This document shows, piece by piece, positions 6,765 to 15,928 of a DNA stretch of 56,164 nucleotides (within the stretch, counting starts at the first letter, position 1; every line of letters starts with the position of its first letter). Below the pieces are notes generated by a model. That model had not been told where the DNA came from. It was given only the letters and a program-made list of their open reading frames with translations, and searched no databases. This stretch comes from Spirochaetaceae bacterium (GTDB lineage Bacteria; Spirochaetota; Spirochaetia; Treponematales; Treponemataceae): assembly GCA_017936345.1 (NCBI GenBank), contig JAGBFT010000090.1, forward strand, positions 1 through 56,164, read 5' to 3'. Both the position numbers and the translations under genes were made by a program.

Positions 6765-7823
6765 ATGGAATACGATTTTACCCAAGAGCTGCAAAAAATT
6801 GAAGCGGTTTTAGAAAATGCCCTTCCAGATATTGCTGGAGGAGCCTGGAAGCAAGAGACTTTCGGATTGCTTTCTCCAGCCATTACCTCAGGTCACATTG
6901 CCCCACTTCTTACACCCTGCACCAAGCTGATGCACCTTGGAGGCAAACGCTGGCGACCCTTGCTGCTGGTTCTCTGCGCACAGGCTGTAGCAGATACCGA
7001 TTCTCCTCCAGAAGCAGCCTACCACCTTACACCCTTGGTAGAGTTTGTCCACACAGCCAGTCTTATCCATGATGACATAGAAGATTCTGCGGATACTCGT
7101 AGAGGTGCTCCTGCTGCTCACATTGCCTATGGACTGGACACAGCCTTAAATGCCGGAGCCTGGCTTTACTTTGTTGCTCCAAGCTGTATTGAAAACGGTG
7201 GATTAGATAAAGATACTCAACTTCTTTTAAATCATATCTACCATCAGGAGTTGCGTCGTCTTCATCTAGGGCAGGCAATGGATATTGCTTGGCATAGGAA
7301 CAATGAGACAATTCCTACCAAAGAAGAGTACACTGCTATGGTTCGCATGAAAACAGGAACCCTGGCCTCACTGGCAGCCCAAGTAGGAATCATTGCAGGT
7401 GGTGGAACCCAAGAACAAGCCCAAGAAGTAGGTTGTATAGCCTCCGATATTGGCATTGGATTTCAGGTGCTGGATGATGTTATCAATCTTACCACAGGAA
7501 ATGTAGGAAAGAAACGGGGAGATGACATTGTAGAAGGCAAAAAAAGCCTTCCAATCTTGTTCCACATTAAAAATAATCCTCAAGATTTAGGGCCCCTTAC
7601 AGAACACCTTGCCCGAGCAAGAATCCAAGGGGTAGATTCACCAGCGGTAGAACAGGCAATAGCCATGGTAACCAATAGCGGTGCCGTGGAGGCAGCATCT
7701 ACGGAGGCCTGCAATCTAATCCAAACAGCTTGCAGTCGCATGGAGGACTTGTACTCCGGGACTCTAGCGGCAAAGAAAATTACTGCGCTCTTTATGAATA
7801 TGGTAAAGGTTGCCATTGGCTAA
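6765..7823 (+). CDS. Polyprenyl (trans-isoprenyl) diphosphate synthase
   Basis: A 352-residue all-helical prenyltransferase. The substrate site GGKRWRP (59-65), the first aspartate-rich motif DDIED (103-107, in SLIHDDIEDSADTRRG) and the second at 237-241 are all present. The second reads DDVIN instead of DDxxD. The enzyme condenses isopentenyl diphosphate with an allylic diphosphate; chain length cannot be told with confidence, though the family is typical for geranylgeranyl or longer products used for lipid carriers. It starts a + strand operon with a TPR protein and an RseC-like protein. No ribosome binding site is seen and the -10 box ends six bases before the ATG. Confidence 0.9.
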   Translation: MEYDFTQELQKIEAVLENALPDIAGGAWKQETFGLLSPAITSGHIAPLLTPCTKLMHLGGKRWRPLLLVLCAQAVADTDSPPEAAYHLTPLVEFVHTASLIHDDIEDSADTRRGAPAAHIAYGLDTALNAGAWLYFVAPSCIENGGLDKDTQLLLNHIYHQELRRLHLGQAMDIAWHRNNETIPTKEEYTAMVRMKTGTLASLAAQVGIIAGGGTQEQAQEVGCIASDIGIGFQVLDDVINLTTGNVGKKRGDDIVEGKKSLPILFHIKNNPQDLGPLTEHLARARIQGVDSPAVEQAIAMVTNSGAVEAASTEACNLIQTACSRMEDLYSGTLAAKKITALFMNMVKVAIG

Positions 7824-7859
7824 AGAAATAGATATTTTAAAAGTGGGAGGAGATTGACT

Positions 7860-8393
7860 ATGAGAGAAAACCCGGAATCCTTGAATTCTCAGGCTATTGA
7901 ACTGGCCTCCCACGGTCAATACGTAGAGGCTATTGCCTGTTTTAAAAGAGCACTTACCATAACGAGGGATAATGCCCTTCTGTGGTATAACCTAGGAATT
8001 ACCTATCGTGATGCAGGAATGCTTCAGTTATCAAAGGATGCTCTCTTTACAGCCTATAAAATCAATAATGAAGACCAGGATATTATAGAAACCTTAGCCC
8101 ACACCTGCTTTCTAGCAGGAGATTTGGAAGAAGCCCTAACCTTTTGCGCCCAGGGACTAGAAGTGAATATGCGGAATGCCCATCTTTGGAACAACAGCGG
8201 CGTCATCTTCTTTACCCAAGGAGATTACGAAAGTGCTTGCGAAGCCTTTGAACACGCCGTTACTATAGACCCAAACTACTATGACGCTGTATTCAATCTT
8301 AGAGATACATACGAGCAGCTAGGAAATGCAGCTGCCGCTGCAGAATGCGATGCCCGATTAAAAAACATTAAACAGGGAGACTTTTATGCGTGA
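7860..8393 (+). CDS. TPR-repeat protein
   Basis: 177 residues made of about four tetratricopeptide repeats, for example LWYNLGITYRDAGMLQLSKDA and LWNNSGVIFFTQGDYESACE, with the usual small and aromatic residues in register. No signal peptide, so cytoplasmic and probably a protein-binding adaptor. The frame opens at TTG 7854, but ATG 7860 has GGGAGGAG at better spacing. The 3' end overlaps the rseC-like gene by 8 bases, so the two are translationally coupled. The partner is unknown. Confidence 0.85.
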   Translation: MRENPESLNSQAIELASHGQYVEAIACFKRALTITRDNALLWYNLGITYRDAGMLQLSKDALFTAYKINNEDQDIIETLAHTCFLAGDLEEALTFCAQGLEVNMRNAHLWNNSGVIFFTQGDYESACEAFEHAVTIDPNYYDAVFNLRDTYEQLGNAAAAAECDARLKNIKQGDFYA

Positions 8394-8838
8394 CAAGGCC
8401 TGCGTTATTAAATACGAAAATGGGATAGCTTCTGTTATTCCCCTTTTAAGCGATACTTGTATAAATTGTAACAGCCCCACCTGTGCTAAACGTGGAACCC
8501 CATTTCAAGCATCAAACCCACAAAACTTCAATTTAAAATCAGGAGATGTGGTAAAGATAGAAGCCCCCGCCTCCATCCAAATTGCACAGGGATTTTTCTC
8601 CTTGCTGCTCCCCATACTTGCAGCAGTGGCAGGCTATTTTTTGGCAGAACCAGTCGCCAATCTTTGTGGGGTTGAAGTTACAGAAGCCATGAGAGCAGCG
8701 GGAGTTCTCATCCTCCTGATTATAGCAACAGGTGTTATCTTCATATTATCCAAAACATGGCTTAAACTTTCCAAGCCACAGGTGACATCAGTCATTCACT
8801 CCAACGACCTGAATCTATCGGCTGGCTGCCCCTTATAG
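8386..8838 (+). CDS. RseC/MucC-like positive regulator membrane protein
   Basis: 150 residues matching the RseC family: an N-terminal cytosolic part with a cysteine cluster (SDTCINCNSPTCAKRG, about 23-38), then two transmembrane helices (about 66-86 and 101-123) and a short tail. In Proteobacteria RseC modulates the sigma-E anti-sigma factor and the SoxR-reducing system uses a relative; in electron-transfer (Rnf) complexes similar proteins occur. The Cys cluster suggests Fe-S or redox sensing. Its role in a spirochaete is not established by context. It is coupled to the TPR gene and ends 6 bases before the convergent cheB stop, with no terminator between. Confidence 0.8.
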   Translation: MRDKACVIKYENGIASVIPLLSDTCINCNSPTCAKRGTPFQASNPQNFNLKSGDVVKIEAPASIQIAQGFFSLLLPILAAVAGYFLAEPVANLCGVEVTEAMRAAGVLILLIIATGVIFILSKTWLKLSKPQVTSVIHSNDLNLSAGCPL

Positions 8839-8844
8839 AATCCA

Positions 8845-10059
8845 TTATTGATACTGTCTTGCAAGCCTGCTAATTTCACCAGCCATATCTTGAAGGGAAA
8901 CTTGTCTCTGTACTCCACCAAGCTCAAAGGCAACCTTTGGCATGCCGTAAACAATACAGGAGTCCTCATCCTGGCCCAGGGTGTGGGCCCCCTGCTTGCG
9001 CATTTCTGCCAATTCCACTGCACCGTCATTACCCATACCTGTCATAATTACCCCTAAGGCATGGTTTTGATAAATGCTGGCCACTGACTCAAAAAGCACA
9101 TCAGCAGAAGGACGGTGACCGTTTCTCTGAGGTGCATCTGACAAACGGACAACCATAGAAAGGGCTCTTCGCTCAACATAGATATGATGGTTACCGGGAG
9201 CAATCAAAACACGACCGCCTTTAATCAAGTCTCCATCCTTAGCCTCCTTTACTTCCAAGGGGCAGACACCATTGAGACTATTGGCAAATTCCTCGGTAAA
9301 GCCAGCCGGCATATGCTGTACCACAAGAACAGGCTGCTTCAATTCAGGGTCAATCTTTTGGAAAACCTCTCGCAGGGCATTGGGACCACCAGTAGAAATA
9401 CCTATAACAATAATTTCTATTTTGCCAGGCTCCCGCAAGGGTGTAATGACAACGGGCTCCTTAGGTTGTCTGGTGTGGGGGAAAATCGTATTAAAAGTAT
9501 TTACTGCATTGCTGGGAGCAGCAACAGCAGACTTAGGAGAAGTCACAATGGGCTCCAGTCCCCTGCCCTCCGTCTTGACCTTTTCCAAGGGATGCGAAAC
9601 CTGAAACTCCCTCCTAAGCGGAGAAATTGCACGCCCCTTGCTTTTGGCATAGGTTCCACCGTATGAAATGAGCAGTTCCGCCAACCGATTGGCTGTGGAG
9701 GATAAATCAGAAAGCCCCGTTCCACCAGGCTTTGTCAAAAAATCACTGGCACCCAGTTCCAGGCACTGCATAGTCACTGCAGCACCCTCTGTGGTGAGAC
9801 TAGACAGCATGATGACAGGAATATCAATACCCAAACGCTTGCGTTCCTTGAGAAATTCCAGGCCATTCATAACCGGCATTTCTATATCAAGAACAATGAC
9901 ATCGGGACGACATCCAGGAATGTGCTGCAGAGCAAATTCACCATTCATAGCCTTGCCTGCAATCACAAGACCAGGAGTCTGTTCTATAATCTTGGAGATA
10001 AGATTCCGCATCAAGGCAGAATCATCTACGATAAGAACTCTGACATCAGACGAAAGCAT
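8845..10059 (-). CDS. cheB: Chemotaxis protein-glutamate methylesterase CheB
   Basis: A 404-residue two-domain CheB. The receiver domain (about 5-125) has the phosphorylated Asp58 in VIVLDIEMPVMNG and Lys110 in FLTKPG. A long linker follows, and then the methylesterase domain (about 213-404) with the triad Ser222 (GISTGGP), His249 (VQHMPAG) and Asp345 (GMGNDGA). It removes methyl groups from, and deamidates, chemoreceptor glutamates. The frame opens with GTG at 10074, but the ATG at 10059 has GGAGAG at the right distance and is preferred. It lies 25 bases after cheR in one transcript. Confidence 0.95.
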   Translation of the reverse strand: MLSSDVRVLIVDDSALMRNLISKIIEQTPGLVIAGKAMNGEFALQHIPGCRPDVIVLDIEMPVMNGLEFLKERKRLGIDIPVIMLSSLTTEGAAVTMQCLELGASDFLTKPGGTGLSDLSSTANRLAELLISYGGTYAKSKGRAISPLRREFQVSHPLEKVKTEGRGLEPIVTSPKSAVAAPSNAVNTFNTIFPHTRQPKEPVVITPLREPGKIEIIVIGISTGGPNALREVFQKIDPELKQPVLVVQHMPAGFTEEFANSLNGVCPLEVKEAKDGDLIKGGRVLIAPGNHHIYVERRALSMVVRLSDAPQRNGHRPSADVLFESVASIYQNHALGVIMTGMGNDGAVELAEMRKQGAHTLGQDEDSCIVYGMPKVAFELGGVQRQVSLQDMAGEISRLARQYQ

Positions 10060-10084
10060 TTTATTTCTCTCCACTCATTAAAAG

Positions 10085-10900
10085 CTACAAGTTTTTTTGA
10101 TACAAACAAGCCCAATCAGTTTTTAGGAACTCAAACTTTGTATTCATTCCAAAAAGAGACTCAGAATGTCCAATGTATAGATAGGAACGAGGAGCCATAG
10201 CATCCCAAAAGTGATTGATAACCTCCAGCTGAGCGGCTTCGTCAAAATAAATCAAAACATTCCGGCAGAACACAATATCAAGATTACGGGTCGAGGGCAT
10301 ATGCTTTAAGTTGTGATAGTCAAAGCGAATGGTGCTCATTACATCCGCATTCATCTGATAACCTTCTGTGGTCTTAGTAAAAAAACGCTGTAAATACTTA
10401 TCAGGAATACCTGCAATACGAGATGCAGGATAAAATCCCTGCTTACCCACCATCAAGGATTTAAGTGAAATATCCGAAGCCATAATCTCAAAGGTATAAG
10501 GAGGAGGTAGAATATCCTTCAGTATCATGGCTATAGTGTATGGCTCCTCTCCCGTTGAGCATCCAGCGCTCCAGATACGTATTTTCTTATCTGGAGAATT
10601 CTTTTTGAATTCAATAAGATGGGGAATTACATAATGCTGAAACGCATCGAAGTGGGGCTGATTACGGAAGAATCGAGTCAAGTTCGTTGTGACAGAATCC
10701 AACAACAACTTCATTTCTTCCCTGTCAGAAGTAATCAAGCGATAATACTCCTGAACAGTAGCCATTCCCTTGTCGCGAAGACGTTCCTTTAATCTACTAT
10801 CCAAAATAGAACGATTGGTTTCAGAAAAGGTTATTCCACTTTCGGTATAAATCACCTTACGAAATAAGTCAAATTCAGCATTTGTAAGAAGTTCACTCAT
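10085..10900 (-). CDS. cheR: Chemotaxis protein methyltransferase CheR
   Basis: A 271-residue CheR: N-terminal helical domain (about 1-70), then a SAM-dependent Rossmann fold with the SAM site IRIWSAGCSTGEEPYTIAM (about 107-125) and FCRNVLIYFD (about 215-224). It methylates receptor glutamates, opposing CheB encoded just downstream. No C-terminal TPR extension is present. There is no Shine-Dalgarno sequence; a TTTACA-17-TAAAAT promoter ends six bases before the ATG, so the cheRB transcript is a candidate leaderless mRNA. Confidence 0.95.
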   Translation of the reverse strand: MSELLTNAEFDLFRKVIYTESGITFSETNRSILDSRLKERLRDKGMATVQEYYRLITSDREEMKLLLDSVTTNLTRFFRNQPHFDAFQHYVIPHLIEFKKNSPDKKIRIWSAGCSTGEEPYTIAMILKDILPPPYTFEIMASDISLKSLMVGKQGFYPASRIAGIPDKYLQRFFTKTTEGYQMNADVMSTIRFDYHNLKHMPSTRNLDIVFCRNVLIYFDEAAQLEVINHFWDAMAPRSYLYIGHSESLFGMNTKFEFLKTDWACLYQKNL

Positions 10901-10906
10901 AGTTTC

Positions 10907-10935
10907 ATTTTATAGCGGTTACAAAGATATGTAAA
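10907..10935 (-). promoter_or_regulatory. Promoter of cheR-cheB, candidate leaderless start
   Basis: Minus-strand TTTACA (10930-10935), 17 bp spacer, TAAAAT (10907-10912). GAAACT separates the -10 box from the cheR ATG, the same six-base distance as at hisH and the polyprenyl synthetase gene. Confidence 0.6.
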
Positions 10936-10967
10936 GTACAAACTCTCCATAATGTATGATTGTAAAG

Positions 10968-11432
10968 CTATGTATCCTTCCGATATTTCAGTTGTTGGAG
11001 CAGTCCCTTGCATCCTGCAGAAACATCTTCGTAGGTTTCATCGAAGTTTCCAGTATACCAAGGGTCTGCTATATCATCGGCAATTCCAGCATAGGACAAT
11101 AGCTTTGAGAACTTTGACCATAAATTTGGGCTTGCCATTCTTTCCAGACTGCGCATATTGGCATCATCCATGCCGATGATGTAGTCAAAGGAATGCAAGT
11201 CATCCTGAGTGATTTTTCTTGCCCGATGATTTCCTACAGGAACCCCCATGGCCCGCAGCTTTACAACAGTACCGGGATGCACTCCATGCCCCTCCTCCTC
11301 ATTGCTTGTCCCTGCAGAGTCAATGAAAAACTGTTCTGACAACCCAGCTTTTTTTACTAAATCCTTCATCACAAATTCTGCCATGGTAGAACGACAAATA
11401 TTTCCATGACATACAAACAAAATACGAATCAT
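10968..11432 (-). CDS. Low-molecular-weight protein tyrosine phosphatase
   Basis: 154 residues beginning MIRILFVCHGNICRS, where Cys8 and Arg14 form the C(X)5R phosphate loop of low-molecular-weight phosphatases. The general acid Asp lies in DIADPWYTGN near the C-terminus. Substrates may be phosphotyrosine, or phosphoarginine as in bacterial YwlE-type members. The frame is open to a GTG at 11459, but the family begins at the MIRI methionine. It lies upstream of cheR on the same strand with a short gap containing the cheR promoter, so it is probably transcribed separately. Confidence 0.92.
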   Translation of the reverse strand: MIRILFVCHGNICRSTMAEFVMKDLVKKAGLSEQFFIDSAGTSNEEEGHGVHPGTVVKLRAMGVPVGNHRARKITQDDLHSFDYIIGMDDANMRSLERMASPNLWSKFSKLLSYAGIADDIADPWYTGNFDETYEDVSAGCKGLLQQLKYRKDT

Positions 11433-11668
11433 AAAATCTATTAAAAATCTCCAATTCACTGTGAGGTAAAATATCTGCTGTTATTTTATATTAATTTTTT
11501 AATTCTTACTAGACAAACTAGATATTTTTCCGAGTATAATTGTAGCTATACTTTATATCCCTAAATTCTTGCCTACTCCTTGCTTTAATTGTACATCATG
11601 GGGGCTGTGTGCATTTTGTTAAAAGGTCAGTATACAACTATTTAAGGAAAACAATACGGAGGTTATAC

Positions 11669-13339
11669 ATGAAAATCAAAACGCTTTTCACTACATCCAT
11701 CATCATTTCTGTTGTCATGTCCGCAATTGTTTTTATAACAATTCTGATGATTGTATCATCCAATGCCCACTTGGAGCATTCCTTACGGTATGAATTGCAG
11801 GCCTACCAGTTGGCCACTGAAATGACAGAAAGCTCCGAAGACCTTACCAACAACATCCGTCTATATGCCATGACGGGAGACGTTTCATACCGCGCAGCCT
11901 ACAATAGGGTTCTTGACGTTAGGAACGGAAAGGTTGCCAATGCCGATGGTGTAAAAAAATCCTTCAATGACAAGGTTACAGAGATGGAGCTTCTTGCCGA
12001 GGAACAGAACCTGATTCTCAAATCCCAGGAATTGTCAAATGAGCTGGCCGTATTGGAAACAGAGGTTATGAATTTCCTTGACAATTATTTGCTTCTCCAT
12101 CCCAATGTTGACCTAGGGACTTCTTCAGATCCTGATGTCCTTGAGCAACAGGGACGTCTTTTTTCTCGTGAATACACTGACCATACAGACGCCATTATGA
12201 AACCCGTGTCGGAATTCCAGACAAAATTGTTTGAGCGTGCAGATGTGGAAAGAATCGATGCGGAAAAACAGGCCAGCACAGCTACAACCTTGGGACTTGC
12301 GGTCTTGGTTGGATACATCATCTTTATCATTCTTGTTCTGGGTTTTGCCATGTCTTATATCTTGAGGAGTCTTGGTGCGGAACCGGAAAAGCTAAGAACC
12401 CTGCTTGGAAGGGTGGAAAATGGAGACCTGACCGTAAATTTCCTGGAAGGCAAGTCCCAAAAATATGCCAATAGCCTTAGCGGAAGCCTCCACTCTTCCC
12501 TTGGCAGGATTTCTACTGTAATGAAGGAAACCTTGAATTTGCTGGTTTTAGTGGTAAATCAAAGCGAGGTGATGAATACTTCTAGCCAGGAACTTTCAGA
12601 GGGTGTGGAGCGGCTTGCCCTTTCCACCCAAAAGATTTCCGAAAACATGAGGGATATTGCAGAGCATGCCCGGCAAACAGCCGACAATGCCGGTGAGACA
12701 AGGTTTATTGCAGAGCAGACTGTCTCTGACAGCAAGGAAGGTGGAGAGGCTGTGGTCAACACTGTCAATGCCATGAACGATATTGCTCTGAAGGTAAGCA
12801 TCATTGAGGACATTGCAGACCAAACCAACCTCTTGGCATTGAACGCCGCCATTGAGGCAGCCCGTGCCGGTGAAGCTGGAAAGGGATTTGCCGTTGTTGC
12901 GGGTGAAGTCAGAAAGCTGGCAGAGAGAAGCAGTATTGCCGCCAATGAGATTAACGGCATGACGGCGGACAGCGTTGCCATTGTAGACAAGGCCGGAAAA
13001 CTGATTTCGGGTGTTGTTCCCAACATTGAAAAGACTGGACGACTTATTGAGGAAATTGCCGCCGCAAGCCGCAATCAGGACGGAGGCATGCAGCGCATTC
13101 AAGATGCAATCCACGAGATGGAAGCTGCCGCAGAGGAGAATACCTCTGCCTCAACACAGCTTTCTGAAATCTCCCAGCTGCTGCATCAGCACGCCTCAAA
13201 GCTGATGGAAGAGTTGTCCTTCTTCAAAATGGATGGCATTTCAGCCCCAGCATTGGAAACAAGTTCATATCAACAGAACACCTATGCAACAGTTATGACT
13301 TCTAGCCACTCGGAAGATGATTTTTCTGAATATGACTGA
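11669..13339 (+). CDS. Methyl-accepting chemotaxis protein
   Basis: A 556-residue chemoreceptor. A membrane segment near residues 7-29 is followed by a helical-bundle sensor region of about 160 residues (periplasmic), a second membrane segment near 205-228, a HAMP-like linker and a cytoplasmic coiled-coil signalling domain. The conserved hairpin tip [19 protein letters not shown] is near residue 380-400. The tail ends DDFSEYD, without the NWETF-type pentapeptide that tethers CheR. The start is the ATG with GGAGG 7 bases upstream; the frame extends 20 codons further but without a binding site. A strong terminator follows. Confidence 0.94.
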   Translation: MKIKTLFTTSIIISVVMSAIVFITILMIVSSNAHLEHSLRYELQAYQLATEMTESSEDLTNNIRLYAMTGDVSYRAAYNRVLDVRNGKVANADGVKKSFNDKVTEMELLAEEQNLILKSQELSNELAVLETEVMNFLDNYLLLHPNVDLGTSSDPDVLEQQGRLFSREYTDHTDAIMKPVSEFQTKLFERADVERIDAEKQASTATTLGLAVLVGYIIFIILVLGFAMSYILRSLGAEPEKLRTLLGRVENGDLTVNFLEGKSQKYANSLSGSLHSSLGRISTVMKETLNLLVLVVNQSEVMNTSSQELSEGVERLALSTQKISENMRDIAEHARQTADNAGETRFIAEQTVSDSKEGGEAVVNTVNAMNDIALKVSIIEDIADQTNLLALNAAIEAARAGEAGKGFAVVAGEVRKLAERSSIAANEINGMTADSVAIVDKAGKLISGVVPNIEKTGRLIEEIAAASRNQDGGMQRIQDAIHEMEAAAEENTSASTQLSEISQLLHQHASKLMEELSFFKMDGISAPALETSSYQQNTYATVMTSSHSEDDFSEYD

Positions 13340-13370
13340 TTTGCCTGGTATCTTTCATACCTAAACCAAT

Positions 13371-13411
13371 CCCCTAAGGCTGGCGAGGTTCGGCCTTCGG
13401 GGACTTTTTTT
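13371..13411 (+). terminator. Intrinsic terminator of the chemoreceptor gene
   Basis: CCCCTAAGGC (13371-13380) pairs with GCCTTCGGGG (13393-13402) with one mismatch, followed by AC and seven T. Its right arm is also the left part of the larger palindrome at 13395-13439. Confidence 0.85.
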
Positions 13412-13446
13412 ATGGCAGTCATAAAAAAAGTCCCCGAAGTTTTTTT
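13395..13446. terminator. Perfect 20-bp palindrome, bidirectional terminator
   Basis: A 20-base arm (13395-13414, CTTCGGGGACTTTTTTTATG) is followed by the 5-base loop GCAGT and its exact reverse complement (13420-13439), then another T-run. Each arm contains a 7-base T or A run, so the structure can stop polymerase from either side. It shares bases with the preceding terminator, so the two hairpins cannot form at the same time. Confidence 0.8.
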
Positions 13447-13487
13447 ACAAATAGCCTGCAAAAAATCTTTGGGGACATATATATAAA

Positions 13488-13527
13488 CCAATCTGTCGGT
13501 AGAAAGGAGGAACTACCAACAGATTGG
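13488..13527 (-). terminator. Stem-loop after the FAS1-like gene
   Basis: CCAATCTGT-C-GGTAG (13488-13502) pairs with CTACC-A-ACAGATTGG (13513-13527) apart from one mismatch. On the minus strand it lies just after the stop of the FAS1-like gene and is followed by a short T/A-rich run. The loop contains AAAGGAGG on the plus strand. Termination or transcript end protection is likely. Confidence 0.6.
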
Positions 13528-13540
13528 ATTCTTCTAGCGA

Positions 13541-14029
13541 TTACTTTCCGGTAAAGGCCACAGGTGTGCTGTCAAAACTATCAGCAAGCTTGTAAATTAC
13601 AACATTCCCGCTGTGGATTCCCTCCAGGTCAACTATGGGGATGCCGTTTACCATGACTTCCTCATCATAAATTGTAACAGCAACAGGAGTTCCGCCCATG
13701 GAGGTAAAGGTTGCATCTGTTACCATATCCTCACTGTCGAGTAGGACCGGAACAATATACTCTGTAATTACATCTTCAATTACAACCTCTTTACCAAAGG
13801 AACCATCTACAGGTGCAAAAATTGTAACACCCTTGCTTATAGTGGCCACCAAATCATCAGTACCAGTTTCTGCAATGGCATCTGCCACATCCATCAACTG
13901 TCCGTCATCTTCCATGGCTAGCACCAGCTCTGAGTTATCCTTGTTGTCTGTGGTCTGAGCTGCAGCAAAACCTGCCACCAATAGACTGACAATACACAGA
14001 ATAAAAAGTGTTTTCCTTGTTGTTTTCAT
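13541..14029 (-). CDS. Secreted FAS1 (fasciclin)-like domain protein
   Basis: 162 residues. Residues 1-24 are a clear signal peptide (MKTTRKTLFILCIVSLLVAG, then FAAAQ). The rest resembles a single FAS1 fold: TIFAPVDGSFG near residue 70 matches the first FAS1 motif, and VMVNGIPIVDLEGIHSGNVV with a following hydrophobic strand matches the second. Such domains mediate adhesion or cell-surface contacts. No lipobox Cys, so it is periplasmic or exported. The frame is open 33 codons further upstream, but the AAGGAG site fixes this start. Predicted function is by fold only. Confidence 0.72.
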   Translation of the reverse strand: MKTTRKTLFILCIVSLLVAGFAAAQTTDNKDNSELVLAMEDDGQLMDVADAIAETGTDDLVATISKGVTIFAPVDGSFGKEVVIEDVITEYIVPVLLDSEDMVTDATFTSMGGTPVAVTIYDEEVMVNGIPIVDLEGIHSGNVVIYKLADSFDSTPVAFTGK

Positions 14030-14292
14030 ATCATATTCTCCTTGAATATAGGTTTTACCTGAACAAGTTGGTCGGAGACTATTGGAGACAAAACACCACG
14101 GGCTCTCCGTATTCCCTTGCAGGCACACTCTAAATACTCGCTTTTTTTAGCGGGAAAAGCCAATCCCAATGTTAAGATTTTGCAAAGAATACAAAAAAAA
14201 ATGCTTCATTTATTGTGCATTAGGGTCATTTCGTGGAAAATTGGAAAAATTAATTCTAAAAATACCATTCTACTCAAAACACAGGAGGAATG

Positions 14293-15165
14293 ATGAGAGG
14301 AAGGCTCCTTTTGTTTAATCTATTTCTCACCTTGGGTTACCTTTACGGTGGTGATTTACCAGTGGAAATTCCAGGCTACCCAAAAAACAATCTTATTGGC
14401 ACTGTCTATCAAATTACAGATTTTACCGGAAGTTCTCTGGAAGATTTGGAAATAAAAGGTATCAAGACTTTAAATGAACGGGGAATGATAGATTCAGAAA
14501 AATTTTATACCAGACAGGGAACTGTTTCCGCTGTAATAACATATTATTATGATACTGCAGGACGGCTGATAGAGATTGTTGGCAAAAATCCCGCTGAAAT
14601 TGGTAGCTGGAGGTATGAGTTCCGATACAACGAGAAGGGCAAGCTAGTGGAAGAATTGGCTTGGAGCAGAAGCAGAGAGTTGGAGGGACGGAATTTATTT
14701 AATTATAGCAGCAAGGGGTTGTTGTCGGAAAAAATAATGTATTCAGCAGATAATTATGAAACAATACGGGAATTATATCGATATGATGACGAAGGAAGAT
14801 TGAGCAGCTGGTTAATTCTTTTTCCCGATGGAAAACTTTTAAAGCGGGTTGATTTTGTATACAATGACATTGGACTTGTTTCAGAAGAATTATATCATAA
14901 CGAAAGCACTTATTATAAAAAGAAAAAATACTTTTACAACAAAAACCTGCTCTGGGAGCGGGTACAAATTGATGATTTTCAGGGAGAGAACTGTGAAACC
15001 ACCCTGTACTTTTACAATGGGGATGGAAAGTTAGTGGAAGAAATAACCAGAGATGCCAAGGGGCAAATAAAGGTTTACAATGTAATTACCTATGACCACA
15101 TGGGGAATGAGTTTTCAAGATTGGATTCTAGGGGTGTCTATTCACTCAGAGAAATACAATACTAG
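14293..15165 (+). CDS. Exported YD-like repeat protein next to a two-component system
   Basis: About 290 residues with an N-terminal signal peptide (RGRLLLFNLFLTLGYLYGG) and then repeated units of the kind YYDTAGRLIEI, RYNEKGKLVEE, YSSKGLLSEK, RYDDEGRLSSW, VYNDIGLVSEE, FYNGDGKLVEE and TYDHMGNEFS. This is the beta-hairpin YD/RHS-like repeat pattern, here in a short secreted protein without a toxin domain. AGGAGG lies just before two adjacent ATGs (14290, 14293). The response regulator gene begins 22 bases later on the same strand, so the exported protein probably belongs to the same operon and might shape the signal read by the kinase. Confidence 0.75.
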   Translation: MRGRLLLFNLFLTLGYLYGGDLPVEIPGYPKNNLIGTVYQITDFTGSSLEDLEIKGIKTLNERGMIDSEKFYTRQGTVSAVITYYYDTAGRLIEIVGKNPAEIGSWRYEFRYNEKGKLVEELAWSRSRELEGRNLFNYSSKGLLSEKIMYSADNYETIRELYRYDDEGRLSSWLILFPDGKLLKRVDFVYNDIGLVSEELYHNESTYYKKKKYFYNKNLLWERVQIDDFQGENCETTLYFYNGDGKLVEEITRDAKGQIKVYNVITYDHMGNEFSRLDSRGVYSLREIQY

Positions 15166-15187
15166 ATAAAAGTAAGAGGAAAAATTT

Positions 15188-15928
15188 ATGGCTTGTATTT
15201 TATTGGTAGAGGACAATGCTTTTATTCGAGAAGCATTGGCAGGGTATCTTCAGCTGGACGAACACACTGTCATCGAATTTGGTGAGACAAGGGGTGTAAT
15301 GGAGGTTATTCAAAGAGGCATTGTTGATTTGGTGATTCTTGATGTAATGCTACCTGATGGAAACGGCTTCAATTTGGCAAAATCAATTCGAGAAATATCC
15401 TCCATTCCCATGGTCTTTCTTACTGCCAAGGACTCAGAATCAGATAGAATTACAGGCTTTGAGCTGGGGGCAGATGACTATATTGTCAAACCCTTTTCTT
15501 CCAAGGAATTGGCTCTTAGAATCCAGGCCTTGTTAAAGCGGTGTAATAACCAACAGACAAACTATTCCTCTCCCAACTATTGTTGGAAGCTAGATGGGCA
15601 AATATTGGAACTGGACAAAAACACCCATAAATTATTTGTAAACAAACAGGAATTATACCTTACAGGAGCAGAATGGAAGATTCTTGTCTACCTAGCAGAA
15701 CATGAGAATATCGTTGTTACAAGGGAACGTATTCTTTCAGAATGCCTGAATTATTTCTTTGAAGGCTCAGAACGGACCATAGACACCCACATTGCGAACC
15801 TTCGCTCCAAACTTGGAACCGGAGAATGGATTGGAACAGTGCGTGGGTTTGGATACAGGTTCAATGGATGCCACATGGGGAGCGATGGCAATCAGAGGAA
15901 TGCAGTTCAAAATCAGGATAAGCAATAG
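15188..15928 (+). CDS. OmpR-family response regulator
   Basis: 246 residues. The receiver domain (1-120) has Asp9 in LLVEDN, the phosphorylated Asp52 in VILDVMLPDGNG, Thr79 in FLTAKD and Lys101 in IVKPFS. The C-terminal winged helix (about 135-230) includes GAEWKILVYLAEHENIVVTR and the DNA-facing TIDTHIANLRSKLG. It is a transcription regulator activated by the kinase encoded directly downstream, whose ATG follows the stop without a gap. Targets are not visible, but the co-directional secreted repeat protein upstream is a candidate. Confidence 0.93.
   Translation: MACILLVEDNAFIREALAGYLQLDEHTVIEFGETRGVMEVIQRGIVDLVILDVMLPDGNGFNLAKSIREISSIPMVFLTAKDSESDRITGFELGADDYIVKPFSSKELALRIQALLKRCNNQQTNYSSPNYCWKLDGQILELDKNTHKLFVNKQELYLTGAEWKILVYLAEHENIVVTRERILSECLNYFFEGSERTIDTHIANLRSKLGTGEWIGTVRGFGYRFNGCHMGSDGNQRNAVQNQDKQ

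Noticed and set aside
10968..11432. Phosphatase as part of the chemotaxis pathway
   Set aside because: The cheR promoter lies between them, and low-molecular-weight phosphatases are not known CheY phosphatases.
13497..13518. AAAGGAGG in the loop of the hairpin after the FAS1-like gene as a hidden ribosome site
   Set aside because: No start codon with a worthwhile ORF follows on the plus strand.
14030..14289. Structured RNA such as 4.5S or 6S RNA in the gap before the YD-like gene
   Set aside because: None of the conserved loop sequences is present; GTCTCC occurs twice but no stable fold follows.
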